DNA of 46,917 nt from Acidobacteriota bacterium (GCA_016871015.1 VFZX01000016.1:1-46917); one strand, 5' to 3'. Numbered from the stretch's first letter, positions 25,850-35,885 are shown. Notes: generated by a model not told the origin, from the sequence alone. Numbers and translations are program-made.

Positions 25850-28800
25850 CTACCAGTTCAGGTGCATGACCAGCTTGAGGAACCGTGGCAAGTTGCGCTG
25901 AGACGGATTCAACTGGCCGAACGCCGGATTGGTCACGTCCACTGATGCGATGTCGGCGTACCAGGGCGTGTTCAGCATATTCACCGCTTCGAACCGGAAC
26001 TGCAAGCGCATCTTCTCATTGATCGGGAAGATCTTCGACAGCGACGCATCCCAGTTGCGGTAGCCGGGACGCCGGACATCGCTGAAGCGCAACGGGAAGG
26101 TCCGCAGGGTGAACGGCTCCTGCACCGCGACGGGACGGCCGTCGGCGCCACGCCATGGGGAGGTGTTGAACCACCGCGCGGTGCTCCTTTCGCCGGCGGG
26201 GAGTTTGACGCTGCCCGGAGCGTTCGCGGGAGCGTTCGGATGGTCGACCACCCAGCCGCTCTGATAGGTGACGTCGTAGTTGAACTGCCAGCCGCCAATC
26301 AGGTGGTTCATCACCGGGTGGAGGGAGCCGGCGAACTTGCGTCCCTTGCCGAAGGGCAGCTCATAGATGCCAGCGATCACGAACTTCTGCGGCGCGTCGA
26401 TGTTTTGGTTGGACTCCTTGACCAGCTTGGTGTCCTTGAAATTGCCGAGCGAGAAGTCCTGCGCGTTGAGGATGCGGGTCTGCTCGAGGTTCTTTCCGAT
26501 CGAATAGCTGCTGAGGAAGCTCAACCCGTAGGATAGGCGCTTGGTCACCTTCATCTGCATGCCGTCGAAGCGGTTGCGTCCCACCGGGTGATTCCCGATC
26601 GTTACGCCCGCGTACTGCGGAAACGCGAACCAGAGAATCTGGCGCTGGATGGTGGCGCCGTTCAATGCCGCGTTGTTGGGAATCAGGCCCGCCAGCGGGT
26701 TCGGTACCAGTGCGGTGTAGTAGGCGTTGTCGATGGCGCCCGTGGCGGTGCGGCGCCCGAGTTCGTTGGTGGGCACAAAGTTCGTGCCGAAACCGACCGG
26801 CAATCCCCGCGTGATGTTGCCCGAGTATCCGATCTCGAACAGGTATCCGCCGGGAAGCTCGCGCTGGATGTCGAACGAGAACTGGTGCGAGTACGGTAGC
26901 GTGCGGGTGAGGAAATTCGAGGGGAGCCCCTCGCCGAGGAAGCTGAGCGCGCCGAGGCTCGAACCGATCGGATCAAGCAGCCGGCCGCCAGGCAGCCCGT
27001 TGAAGGGATTCGCCGTGGTCATTCCCGCGAGCGGCGTCAATCCATCGGTGCTGACAACCGCGTTGGTCTGCCGGCTGAAGCCGTTGGTGAATCCGTTCTC
27101 ATCCTGGCCGAGGTAGTAGAGGCCGTACCCGCCGCGCAGGACCCACTTATCCTTCAGGCGGTATGCAAGTCCGACGCGCGGCTGCCAGTTGTTCTTGTCG
27201 TTGGCGAATGCCGTACGCATCTGGCCGTCCTTGCCGACGAACAGCGGCACGCCCTTCAGGCCGGGAACGCGGTTCGCGAGCGGACTCGGAGCGTTGACGT
27301 CCAGCCCAAGCAGGTTGCGGTCATAACGCTCGTAATTGTTGGTCTCCAGGTCCCAACGCAGTCCCACGTTCAGCGTGAGAGTTGGAGAGATCTTCCAGTC
27401 GTCATGGATGAAGCCGGCCCAATAGTGATGCCGGTAGGCGGGATCGATATTCTTCTGGACAAGAGCGCCCGAGGGGATGCCCAGGAGCAGAGTCGCCAAG
27501 CCGTTGCCGGAGACGGCGTCCGCGCGCAGAGCGTTGGCCTGTGTCCAGTTGCGGTTGAAGCTGAACTGGCCTGAAGGGAATCCCCGCCCGGACTCATTCC
27601 GGTTGTAGCGCCGGCCCTCGCCTCCGAACTTCAGGAAGTGCTTGCCGATCACGACGTTGAAGTTCGGCTGGACACTGTAGGTGTCGGTGGTGCCGGGTCC
27701 GAACGCGTCGGATCCCACGGCCTGGTAGCCCTCAATGTTGAACCGGGGGAACTGGAAGCGGGTGAACTGGCCCACCAGATTCGCGTCGAGCCCGAGCTTC
27801 TTCGGATCGAAGCCCGCGCCCAAGGTGCTGCCGCCCGCGTCTTCCCACCGGCTCAATCCGGTGCGCAGGTCGAAGGTCATTCGCGGCGTCAGCGTCGAAG
27901 TCCAGTTGATAACGATGTTGCGGCCGTTGCGCAGCAGGGGCGCGTTGCCGGTGGGCTCGCCGGGATTTTCAAATCCAAATACAATGTTGCGGTATTCCTG
28001 GAACGGGTTTTCCCCATAGCGGAAGAAGATCCGGTTGTTGTTGTCGATGGAAACGTCGGTACGTCCGGCGAACTGGTCAAAGCTCGCAATCCAGCGCGAG
28101 GGGTACGGATAGTTGTTGATGCGCGCGGGACCATCGCCGGCCGTGCGCGGCGCGGGATAAAAGCTCAACACATTCTTGGCGACCGGATCGATCTGGCTCG
28201 CGGCAATCCTGTTGCCGGGGATCGGAGTGCGGGTGCCGTCCGGACGCGTCGAGCGCGGATCGTAGATCAGCACCTGCTGTCCGGCGGCGTTGAACAGGTT
28301 CGTGAAGTCGCCGTTGCGCCACTCGTCGATCGGGAACGTCGCCACGCCAGGATCGGCCGAGCGCTGCCGCATGCTTTCCCACGACAGCATGAAGAACACG
28401 CGGTTGCGGCCGTCAAAGAGCTTGGGGATGTAGATCGGGCCGGACGCCTGCGCGCCGAACTGGTTGATATGGTTCGGCGGTTTGCGGATGCCCGCGCGGT
28501 TGAGCTCGGTCTGGTTGGCGTTCAGCTTGTCGTTCTGGAAGTATTCAAACGCCGTGCCGTGGAACTGGTTGCCGCCGCCCTTGGTGACGATCGACACGAC
28601 GCCGCCGCCGGTGCGGCCGTACTGCGCATCGTAGGTGTTGGTGTGGACCTTGAACTCTTCCACCGATTCCGTCGTCGGCACGCTGATCACCGTGCGGTTG
28701 CCGCGCACGTTGCTGATGCCGTCCATGAGCACTTCGTTCTCACGCTCGCGGCCGCCACTGATCGAGATGCCCGAAGTCCCGGCGATGTCGAACGACCGGA

Positions 28801-29308
28801 GGTAACGCCAGGATCCGCTCTTGATCACGCCCGCGGCCGCCCAGGCGATCTGGAATGGATTCCGTCCTTGCGTGGGCAGGCTGGCGATCAGCTCGTTGGC
28901 GATGACTTGGGAGCGGCTGGCCGTTTCGGTCTGGAGCTGGCTCACCGCGTCGCTCACGGTAACGCTTTGGGCGACATCGCCGAGCTCGAGCCTGACATCG
29001 ATTCGAGGCCGGTCTTGCGATTGCAGCAGAACGTTCTCGCGGACGAAGCGTTTAAATCCTCTGGCTTCAACCGTCAGCCGGTAGGAGCCCGGTGGCAGGA
29101 ACGGAGTCAGGAAGGTGCCGCTCGTGTTGGTCTGGGTGGCGAGCGTGACGTTGCTCGCGACATTCGTTGCGGTAACCGCGGCCTCGGGAACCGGCGAGCC
29201 GCTGGGATCGGTGACGGTGCCGGTGATGCTGGCCCGGACTTCCTGGGCGGCGGCAGGGATCACCGCGGCGAGGAAGCCGAGGATGAAGATGGATCGGCGT
29301 GGATGCAT
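25850..29308 (-). CDS. TonB-dependent receptor, Oar-like, with carboxypeptidase-regulatory head
   Basis: 1152 residues, complete. A signal peptide ends near AAAQ. A CarboxypepD_reg (Ig-like) domain spans about 25-110 with ITGTVTDPSGSPVPEA, the plug about 120-250 with ENEVLMDGISNVRG and GRTGGGVVSIVTKGG, then a large beta-barrel ending in an aromatic residue (MHLNW), the usual outer-membrane assembly signal. Such receptors are numerous in Solibacteres and import large substrates such as glycans, or bind proteins. No typical TonB box is evident. Two secreted carbohydrate-related genes follow it in the same orientation upstream, but with a gap, so linkage is weak. ATG 29308 is preceded by a CGGGG stretch. 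Confidence 0.92.
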   Translation of the reverse strand: MHPRRSIFILGFLAAVIPAAAQEVRASITGTVTDPSGSPVPEAAVTATNVASNVTLATQTNTSGTFLTPFLPPGSYRLTVEARGFKRFVRENVLLQSQDRPRIDVRLELGDVAQSVTVSDAVSQLQTETASRSQVIANELIASLPTQGRNPFQIAWAAAGVIKSGSWRYLRSFDIAGTSGISISGGRERENEVLMDGISNVRGNRTVISVPTTESVEEFKVHTNTYDAQYGRTGGGVVSIVTKGGGNQFHGTAFEYFQNDKLNANQTELNRAGIRKPPNHINQFGAQASGPIYIPKLFDGRNRVFFMLSWESMRQRSADPGVATFPIDEWRNGDFTNLFNAAGQQVLIYDPRSTRPDGTRTPIPGNRIAASQIDPVAKNVLSFYPAPRTAGDGPARINNYPYPSRWIASFDQFAGRTDVSIDNNNRIFFRYGENPFQEYRNIVFGFENPGEPTGNAPLLRNGRNIVINWTSTLTPRMTFDLRTGLSRWEDAGGSTLGAGFDPKKLGLDANLVGQFTRFQFPRFNIEGYQAVGSDAFGPGTTDTYSVQPNFNVVIGKHFLKFGGEGRRYNRNESGRGFPSGQFSFNRNWTQANALRADAVSGNGLATLLLGIPSGALVQKNIDPAYRHHYWAGFIHDDWKISPTLTLNVGLRWDLETNNYERYDRNLLGLDVNAPSPLANRVPGLKGVPLFVGKDGQMRTAFANDKNNWQPRVGLAYRLKDKWVLRGGYGLYYLGQDENGFTNGFSRQTNAVVSTDGLTPLAGMTTANPFNGLPGGRLLDPIGSSLGALSFLGEGLPSNFLTRTLPYSHQFSFDIQRELPGGYLFEIGYSGNITRGLPVGFGTNFVPTNELGRRTATGAIDNAYYTALVPNPLAGLIPNNAALNGATIQRQILWFAFPQYAGVTIGNHPVGRNRFDGMQMKVTKRLSYGLSFLSSYSIGKNLEQTRILNAQDFSLGNFKDTKLVKESNQNIDAPQKFVIAGIYELPFGKGRKFAGSLHPVMNHLIGGWQFNYDVTYQSGWVVDHPNAPANAPGSVKLPAGERSTARWFNTSPWRGADGRPVAVQEPFTLRTFPLRFSDVRRPGYRNWDASLSKIFPINEKMRLQFRFEAVNMLNTPWYADIASVDVTNPAFGQLNPSQRNLPRFLKLVMHLNW

Positions 29309-29369
29309 GGTTGTACCCCGTGAAGCTTTAACTTAGCCAATGTATCAAGTCGCGGGAAGGGCCGTCAAT

Positions 29370-31943
29370 TCAGCGGGGCCCGTACACGGGCTCGGGGCGT
29401 CCGGCCTCAAGGGCACCCAAGTCCGGCGCACCAGCCGCGCCGTCATTGATGTTCGGAATGCGAACCCCGGCGTCCACCGCCTTGCCGCCAGGCTTCAGCC
29501 GGAAGTTCAGCTCGCGCGCCTCGTAGATGGCATGCGGCTTTGTGGCGTCGGGTGGCTGCAGGTTCTCGAAGATCCCGTAGTCGACCTCGATCCCATGCGC
29601 TTCCTGTCCCGTTGCCGCCCGCAGCTCGGCGAGAGAACCGAACCGGCGCGCCGCGTCGCGGCTGGACTCGTAGTCGCGAAGCTGGCCCGGCTTGGGCGAC
29701 ACCCACTGGAACTGGGTCTCCGACTTGGGATTCGGCCGGTAGCCGTTGTAGTCGTAGCTCGAATAGGCCGTCGCGTTGGAGAAGCGCATCACCGGGCGGC
29801 CGGGAGCGTCGGTTCCAAGGAACAGGTTGTTCCGGAAGTGCGTATTCGAGAACATATCGCCGGGGAGGCCTTCGGTGATTAGCGTGTTGTGATAGAGCAC
29901 CATGCCCGACGGCTTGACGTTGAACTTGAGTCCGCAACCGGTGGGTACGTGATAGATCACGTTCCGGATGTAGTACGCCGGACCGCCGTAGACGGGCTGC
30001 GCGCTCAGTCCGCACTGGGCCGCGTTGACACCACGGTTGCGCATCACGCGGATGTTGTGAACCCCGCCGTCGGCTTCGACGAAGTCGTCCGCCATGAGAT
30101 GGATGTCGTTGTTGTAGATGTCGATCGATCTGGCGCGGTGGGACTCGTCGCGGTCCGGCGATCCGTGCGTGCAGACCGACACGCCATCATGGAAGTATGC
30201 AATGTAGTTGTGGCTGATCACGTGGCCCGATCCGTAGACCTTCACCGCGTGGTAGCTCTTCAACCGGTTGCCGCCATAGATCCCGGGGCTGTACCAGCCG
30301 AGCAGCCGGTAGCGGTCATCGCGGCCGAGCATCACGTTATCCGTGATGAGGAAGTCCTGGGATCCTGCGTACTGCGCGTTAACGCCAATGCCGACGTCCT
30401 CCATGCGGCAGCGGCGGACGGTCAACCCCTTGGATCCGGTGACATTCTTCCAACCCGCCTGGAATGCGACGTCGGCGTTGCGCACGGTGATCCCTTCGAA
30501 GATGTGGTAGTCGGCTGCCATCACGTTGAATAGCGTGTGGGCGCCGTCGCCATCGAAGATCACTTCGCCGTCTCCCGCCGCGCGGATCACGATCGGGCGC
30601 GCCGGTGTGCCCTTGGCGGTGAGGATGTAGGTCCCGTCAAAGTCGAGCCCCGTGGGATCGGAGTAGCGGAGCCGTTCGCCCTTGTAGAGTCCGGCATGGA
30701 CCAGGATCACGTCGCCGGAGCGCACGGTGCGTTCGGCGACCACGGACCAGTCTCCGTTGCCCGACCCGTAGTAGGCCTTCTTGAGCCCAGTGAATGAGGG
30801 CTCCTGCTTTTCACCCTTCCAGCCCGGCGGATAGACATGCAGCACGCGCGCGTTGCGCGCTGGCTGGGGCTCGCCGCGGGTGCGGGCCTTGACCACGCGC
30901 GCCGCCTCGCCGCGGACCCCGTCCGGATCTTTCATCTCGAGCCGGGTTTCGTACTCCGTGCCCGGTTCGAGGTCGACAATGCTGCCCGCGAACATCTCCG
31001 GGACTTCGTAGTCCAGCCCGAGGTCCGGGCGGAACACGCGCTCACCACCCAGGCGAAGCAGTGGCATCCCGGTTTTCCAGGCGGATTCACCAGCCTTGCG
31101 GTAGCTCACCTCGACCGTCGAGTTGCGGTTGTCGTCGCCCGAGATCTGCCACTCGAAGCCGAGGCAGATCAGGGTCGGACGCTCGATGATCAGCCGTCCG
31201 GCGTTGGCGGCGTTCGCGGATTCCCATTTCACCGGAGGACGGTTAACAAAGCGTACCCAGCCGAACGACTCGGGAACATGGAAGTTTGGCTTGGGCGTGG
31301 AAACCGGCGACCAGGTGCTGTATTGGGCGTTCGTCTTACCACCCGCGCGGTTTAGATTGAGCCGCCAGGTGTCTCCCTCGCGCGGCGGAGTGTGCGCGGC
31401 GTCTTTGGCGAAATTCTGGAAAGGAATGGCGATTTCGAGAACCCAGTGGCTGTCGCCGGGCGTGTCGTGCTTGATTGCAAGTCCGTAGAGGGAGGTCCGC
31501 AGCCGGACGCCCTCGGGCTCTGTGTTGAACGGGCCCTTGTACCAGTCGGCGCGGATGAAGTTGAGCATCGTGCCGATGGCGTTCATCTCGAATCCGTAGT
31601 AGTTGCGGATCTTGTCCGGGTTGGGACTGATGAAGACCTCCACCGAGTCGTCGAGCGATACCGGGCCGTGGCGCTCCGTGACTTCGGCGGCGATGTGGCG
31701 GTCCTGGCAATGGTAGCCGACGTAGAGGTTGCCGTCGTCCCACAGGATCTTGGCGGTAGTGGGCTCCTTGTCCCCGGAGGTCCACCAGTTGAAGTGGAAG
31801 TTGCCAGCCGCGGGCGCCTGGCTCCAGGCGGGCTCGTCGAGCTTGCCGTCCACGGTGATCTTCCCGGCGGCGCGATGGATGTCGTAGCGGGGCAGCGTCT
31901 GCGCGGCAGCCGGCGCGGCGAGGAGGATCAGGAGCGGCAGCAT
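29370..31943 (-). CDS. Secreted CBM9-like and right-handed beta-helix protein
   Basis: 857 residues with signal peptide MLPLLILLAAPAAAQ. Residues ~20-215 match a family 9 carbohydrate-binding/DOMON-like domain: ITVDGKLDEPAWSQAP at the start, then AKILWDDGNLYVGYHCQD and SLDDSVEVFISPNPD. A Fn3-like region (~250-350) follows. Residues ~380-760 form a right-handed beta-helix, seen as turns such as GDVILVHAGLYKGERLR, YHIFEGITVRNADV and DVGIGVNAQ. Beta-helices of this type are often polysaccharide lyases or epimerases, but I cannot place catalytic residues. It starts 3 bases after the upstream DUF1549 gene stops, so they are cotranscribed. Likely a periplasmic or extracellular polysaccharide-active protein. 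Confidence 0.8.
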   Translation of the reverse strand: MLPLLILLAAPAAAQTLPRYDIHRAAGKITVDGKLDEPAWSQAPAAGNFHFNWWTSGDKEPTTAKILWDDGNLYVGYHCQDRHIAAEVTERHGPVSLDDSVEVFISPNPDKIRNYYGFEMNAIGTMLNFIRADWYKGPFNTEPEGVRLRTSLYGLAIKHDTPGDSHWVLEIAIPFQNFAKDAAHTPPREGDTWRLNLNRAGGKTNAQYSTWSPVSTPKPNFHVPESFGWVRFVNRPPVKWESANAANAGRLIIERPTLICLGFEWQISGDDNRNSTVEVSYRKAGESAWKTGMPLLRLGGERVFRPDLGLDYEVPEMFAGSIVDLEPGTEYETRLEMKDPDGVRGEAARVVKARTRGEPQPARNARVLHVYPPGWKGEKQEPSFTGLKKAYYGSGNGDWSVVAERTVRSGDVILVHAGLYKGERLRYSDPTGLDFDGTYILTAKGTPARPIVIRAAGDGEVIFDGDGAHTLFNVMAADYHIFEGITVRNADVAFQAGWKNVTGSKGLTVRRCRMEDVGIGVNAQYAGSQDFLITDNVMLGRDDRYRLLGWYSPGIYGGNRLKSYHAVKVYGSGHVISHNYIAYFHDGVSVCTHGSPDRDESHRARSIDIYNNDIHLMADDFVEADGGVHNIRVMRNRGVNAAQCGLSAQPVYGGPAYYIRNVIYHVPTGCGLKFNVKPSGMVLYHNTLITEGLPGDMFSNTHFRNNLFLGTDAPGRPVMRFSNATAYSSYDYNGYRPNPKSETQFQWVSPKPGQLRDYESSRDAARRFGSLAELRAATGQEAHGIEVDYGIFENLQPPDATKPHAIYEARELNFRLKPGGKAVDAGVRIPNINDGAAGAPDLGALEAGRPEPVYGPR

Positions 31944-31946
31944 GCG

Positions 31947-34568
31947 CTAGTTGACGCTGGTGAACTCGCTCGATGCCAGCAGTGCCTGGAGATAGCGCGG
32001 CCAGGCCGTCTCGCCACCCGCCACGTACTCCAATCCAAGCTTTAGCTCAGTCGCTTCCGGCTGCCGTCCGAACATCAGCCCATAGGCACGCCGGACCCGT
32101 GCTTCCGCCTGCTCCCCCGCCTCCTTCTTCAGCCTCTCACCGATCGCCTCCGCTTGTTTCGACACAAAGCTGCTGTTCAGGAAGAACAGCCCTTGCAGAG
32201 GACCAACGGTGACGGGGCGCTCATCGGAGAGCGCATTGGGATCCGGAAAATCGAACAGCCCCATGGTGCCGTCCAGCCGCGTGCGGCTCACGGTCAGGTA
32301 GATGGACCGGCGGTAGTTGCCGTCCGACAGCATCGACGGCGGGCCACCCCGCTTGGAATCCAGCTTGCCCGATACGGCCAGCACCGAATCCCGGAGCGCC
32401 TCAAGGTCCAGCCGGTGCCGGAGAGTGGACCTCCACAGGAGCTTGTTCTCCGGATCCACCTCGTAGTTCTTCGGATTCGACGCCGTGCTTAACTGATAGG
32501 TGTTCGACAACAGAATCTCGCGGTGCAGCGCCTTGAGCGACCACCTGTTTTCGATCAGCCGCGAGGCCAGGTAGTCCAGCAGTTCGGGATGCGTGGGCCG
32601 CTCGCCGGTGTTGCCAAAGTTAGAGTGCGACCGGACCAGGCCATGTCCGAAATGATGCTGCCACACGCGGTTCACAATCACCCGCGCCGCCAGCGGACTC
32701 CGCAGAATGTCCTCGGCCAATTGCAAGCGTCCGCTGCCCTTCTGATACATCGGACCATCGGGCGCAAGCGCCGTCAGGAACCGCCGCGGAGCGATCTCGC
32801 CCAACTGCTTGGCATCGCCGCGGATCTGCACCTTTATGTCGGCAGGCTTGCCTTCCTTCATCGCGTGCAGGAACGGGTACATCGGAGCCTGTGCGGTCTC
32901 CAGTGCCTTCAAGTTGGCGCGCATGAAGTCCAGGTGCGCCTTCCAGACGGGTCCCAGGAACCGCTCCACTTCCTTGCTGCCATAGTGATACACGCCGCCG
33001 TTGACTCCATGGCCATCCTTGCGGTAGGGCTCGCTGGCCAGTTCCCGCCACTGATAGAACTTGAGCACGGGCAGGGCAACGATGTTCGTGTACTGGCGGG
33101 TCCTCTCGTCCTTGGATCCCTTCTTGCCACCGAACGCGACGTAGTTCTTATCCTCCACTTCCTTCTGGTCATCGAGGAGCTTTAGAACAAACCGCTGGAA
33201 CTCCTCCGCCGCGGCCTGGACCTTGGCTTCATCAGGATTCGCGTTCACCACGGCATACCATGGCTTCAAGAACTCGTGTTCGCGATCCTCGGGGTGCGAC
33301 AGGTAGATCACCCACCGGTTGAGGGTCTCGCGGTCAAGGCCGGTGGCTTTGGCCGCGGCGTCCACATCGGGATACGCTTTGGCCTGCACCTTCCAGGCAG
33401 CAACCATGTACTTCGATGTCTGCAGCGCGAGAATGTCCACCAGTTGCTGTGTCTGCAATTTCAGGAACTCGTCGATGATCTCTTTCTGCTCGTCGATTTT
33501 CTTTTGTTGCGCCTGATAGCGGGGCACCTGGTCCGCGGGCACCAGCGGATGGTCGTGGCTGGCGCTGCTGCGGAACACGCCGAGCAAAGAATAATAGTCG
33601 CGCGTCGGGATCGGGTCGTACTTGTGGTCGTGACACTGGGCGCAGCCCACCGTAAGGCCAAGGAACGTCTTGGTGGTCACGTCCAACTGATCATTCGCAT
33701 CGAGGCCGATCGACTGGAATCCCAGACCGGGCATCAAGCTTTCGCGCTGGGCTTCCGGCAACAGGTCGGCGGCAATCTGCGCACGCACGAACTGGTCGTA
33801 GGGGAGATCCTTGTTAAGCGCGTCGACGACCCAGTCGCGGTATCGCCAGGCGTTCGGCATTGGCGTGTCGACACCGGCAGCGAGCCGTCCGTCGGAGTAG
33901 CGCGCCAGATCGAGCCAGTGGCGCGCCCAACGCTCTCCGTAGGCGGGCGAGTCGAGCAGGCGGTCGACCACTTTGGCGAATGCGTCCGGCGCTGAGTCGT
34001 TCGCAAAGGCGTCGGCCTGTTCCGCTGCCGGGGGAAGTCCAGTCAAGTTCAAGCTCACACGGCGGAGCAAAGACCGCCGGTCGGCCGGCGCCACGGGACG
34101 AAGCCCCTTGCCTTCGAGCGCGGCCAGGACAAACCGGTCGACCGGACCTCGCGCCCAGCCGTCGTCCTTCAACTTGGGCGGATCCGCCTTACGCAGCGGC
34201 TCAAACGACCACAGACGTTGGCCGGCCGCGCTGACGGATGGCGAATCCGGGAAGACGGCTCCCTCGCGCACCCACCGTTCGAGCACCGCGACCTCGTCCG
34301 GCTTCAGCGGACCCGTGGGCGGCATCTTGAGTTTTGCATGCGTACGGCGCACGGCCTGGATCAGCACTGAGTCGTCCGGCTTGCCCGCAACCGTGACCTT
34401 CGCGGCGCCTTCACGCGTGTCCAGCCGGAGTCCGCCCATGGCAGTCTTGGTATGGCAGCCGTAGCAATTGGCCGCCAGCACGGGCCGGACTTTTGATTCG
34501 AAGAATTCAGATTCAGCCGCCGCCAGGCTTCCGGCGGCCCCCATGAGGATCACGGTTCGCCACGTCAC
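31947..34568 (-). CDS. PSCyt1-DUF1549-DUF1553 protein (planctomycete-type cytochrome c)
   Basis: 873 residues from a GTG start with a signal peptide. CYGCH (35-39) is a c-type heme site in a planctomycete-cytochrome domain (FFESKVRPVLAANCYGCH, later MPPTGPLKPDEVAVLERWV). DUF1549 follows (~135-345), with the conserved CAQCHDHKYDPI near 308-319, which may hold a second heme. DUF1553 spans about 600-850 and includes ARVIVNRVWQHHFGHGLVRS. These proteins abound in planctomycetes and Solibacteres, often beside polysaccharide- or sulfatase-related genes; their function is unproven. TAAAAT lies 6 bases before the start, suggesting a leaderless transcript. The downstream beta-helix gene follows after 3 bases. 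Confidence 0.92.
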   Translation of the reverse strand: MTWRTVILMGAAGSLAAAESEFFESKVRPVLAANCYGCHTKTAMGGLRLDTREGAAKVTVAGKPDDSVLIQAVRRTHAKLKMPPTGPLKPDEVAVLERWVREGAVFPDSPSVSAAGQRLWSFEPLRKADPPKLKDDGWARGPVDRFVLAALEGKGLRPVAPADRRSLLRRVSLNLTGLPPAAEQADAFANDSAPDAFAKVVDRLLDSPAYGERWARHWLDLARYSDGRLAAGVDTPMPNAWRYRDWVVDALNKDLPYDQFVRAQIAADLLPEAQRESLMPGLGFQSIGLDANDQLDVTTKTFLGLTVGCAQCHDHKYDPIPTRDYYSLLGVFRSSASHDHPLVPADQVPRYQAQQKKIDEQKEIIDEFLKLQTQQLVDILALQTSKYMVAAWKVQAKAYPDVDAAAKATGLDRETLNRWVIYLSHPEDREHEFLKPWYAVVNANPDEAKVQAAAEEFQRFVLKLLDDQKEVEDKNYVAFGGKKGSKDERTRQYTNIVALPVLKFYQWRELASEPYRKDGHGVNGGVYHYGSKEVERFLGPVWKAHLDFMRANLKALETAQAPMYPFLHAMKEGKPADIKVQIRGDAKQLGEIAPRRFLTALAPDGPMYQKGSGRLQLAEDILRSPLAARVIVNRVWQHHFGHGLVRSHSNFGNTGERPTHPELLDYLASRLIENRWSLKALHREILLSNTYQLSTASNPKNYEVDPENKLLWRSTLRHRLDLEALRDSVLAVSGKLDSKRGGPPSMLSDGNYRRSIYLTVSRTRLDGTMGLFDFPDPNALSDERPVTVGPLQGLFFLNSSFVSKQAEAIGERLKKEAGEQAEARVRRAYGLMFGRQPEATELKLGLEYVAGGETAWPRYLQALLASSEFTSVN

Positions 34569-34574
34569 GCTGTA

Positions 34575-34580
34575 ATTTTA
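34575..34580 (-). promoter_or_regulatory. Possible -10 box of the DUF1549/DUF1553 gene
   Basis: Minus-strand TAAAAT is separated from the GTG start at 34568 by 6 bases. This places the expected transcription start at the first base of the start codon. No ribosome binding site can fit. The opposite-strand gene starts 27-39 bases away. Confidence 0.35.
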
Positions 34581-34606
34581 CATCGGCGCCGGTGGACAAT
34601 GAGAGC

Positions 34607-35083
34607 ATGCTTTGGACCGCGGTGTTGGGCGCGCTGGCGGTGGCTGGCCTGCAGGCACAGCCACGAACACCGGAACTGTTCGGGTCGATCGGAGTAGGAC
34701 GTCTGGGAGGAGACGAAGGCTGGCTGGGAGCATCGGCGGTGGTGGGCGGATCCGCCATGATCCCGATCCGTCCGAAGCTGGCAGTCGATCTCGATATCAC
34801 GCACTATGTGACGGTTTTCCGGCACGCCACCAATCCCAGCGCGAGTCTGGTGTGGCGCACGGGAAATCCGAAGCACTACTTCTTTATCGGGGGCGGAGCA
34901 GGCGGCCAATTCGAGTCGCGCCGCTTTGATGCGGGCTCTGGCACAGCGCTTCTGTTCCGGACCGGGGGCGTCGCCACCATTCGAGGCCCGGTCCTGTTCC
35001 GGACCGACTTCACCTGGAGCCACCGCTACGTCCTGCCAAATATCAGCCTGAGGGCCGGAATCGGATACCGGTTCGGGAGATAA
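34607..35083 (+). CDS. Small secreted barrel-like protein of unknown function
   Basis: 158 residues from ATG 34607; a GTG at 34592 adds five residues and is less likely because a signal peptide, MLWTAVLGALAVAGLQAQ, begins at the ATG. The mature part alternates hydrophobic and polar residues in short strands with glycine turns (ELFGSIGVGRLGGDEGW, HYFFIGGGAGGQFESRR), ending in SLRAGIGYRFGR. That is the look of an eight-stranded outer-membrane barrel, although the final residue is Arg rather than Phe. No named family recognised. It ends 10 bases before the aldolase gene, so it may lead that operon. Confidence 0.65.
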   Translation: MLWTAVLGALAVAGLQAQPRTPELFGSIGVGRLGGDEGWLGASAVVGGSAMIPIRPKLAVDLDITHYVTVFRHATNPSASLVWRTGNPKHYFFIGGGAGGQFESRRFDAGSGTALLFRTGGVATIRGPVLFRTDFTWSHRYVLPNISLRAGIGYRFGR

Positions 35084-35093
35084 TAGGGAGTTC

Positions 35094-35885
35094 ATGCGAA
35101 TCAGCAAAATCCGGCGCAAGCTCGCCGAAAACCAACCCATCCTCTGCACCAAGATGAATACGCTCGATCCCGTGGTGGCCGACTTGATCGGCTGGCTCGG
35201 CTTTGACTGCCTGTGGCTGTGCAACGAACATACCGGAATCGACTGGGACCGGATGGGGCACCTCGTCAAGGCGGCGTCCTATCACAACATGGACACCGTG
35301 ATCCGCGTCGCCAAAGGCGCCTACACCGACTTCATCCGTCCGCTGGAACTGGGCGCCACCGGCGTCATGGTTCCGCACTGCATGTCCGCGGAAGAGGCCC
35401 GCGAGGTAGGGCGGATGACCAAGTTCCAGCCGCAAGGGCGCCGGGCGCTCGACTCGGGCAACGCGGACGGCGCCTACTGCATGGTCCCGCTGGCCAAGTA
35501 CCTGGAGCACGCCAACGCGAACACCTTCACGATCGTCCAGATCGAGGATCCGGAAGCGTTGGACCAGGTGGAAGAGATCGTGGCGGCGCCCGGAGTGGAC
35601 CTCGTCTTCGTAGGCCCGGCGGATCTCTCGCACGGACTCGGAGTGCCGGGCCAGATGCGCGACCCGCGGATCGTCAAGTGCCTCGAGGATGTCGCGGCTG
35701 CGTGCAAGAAGCACGGCAAACATTGGGGAACGCCGAGCTCGCCGGAGAACGCGCCCAGACTGCTGGAAATGGGCGCGCGCTTCCTGGCCTGTGGCGCGGA
35801 TGTGCTCGGGATGTCGGCCTACTTCCGCGATATCCGCTCGAAGTTTGAGGGCTTCGGCTGCACGTTCGAAAACCGCCTGCCATGA
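35094..35885 (+). CDS. HpcH/HpaI family aldolase
   Basis: 263 residues. Class II metal-dependent aldolases of this family cleave 2-oxo-acid substrates to pyruvate plus an aldehyde. Visible family motifs are CLWLCNEHTGIDWDRM (the E-H pair near 45-46), DTVIRVAKGAYTDFIRPLELGATGVMVPH, VQIEDPEALDQVEEI with the metal-binding Glu, and DLVFVGPADLSHGLG with the metal-binding Asp. The start is ATG 35094 behind GGGAG. Its stop overlaps the alcohol dehydrogenase start (ATGA), suggesting that the aldehyde formed is reduced, or supplied, by that enzyme. The actual substrate, perhaps a sugar-acid derivative, cannot be told. Confidence 0.9.
   Translation: MRISKIRRKLAENQPILCTKMNTLDPVVADLIGWLGFDCLWLCNEHTGIDWDRMGHLVKAASYHNMDTVIRVAKGAYTDFIRPLELGATGVMVPHCMSAEEAREVGRMTKFQPQGRRALDSGNADGAYCMVPLAKYLEHANANTFTIVQIEDPEALDQVEEIVAAPGVDLVFVGPADLSHGLGVPGQMRDPRIVKCLEDVAAACKKHGKHWGTPSSPENAPRLLEMGARFLACGADVLGMSAYFRDIRSKFEGFGCTFENRLP

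Noticed and set aside
27638-29323. A 561-codon plus-strand frame opposite the TonB-dependent receptor
   Set aside because: Shadow of the receptor; no domain, signal or ribosome binding site.
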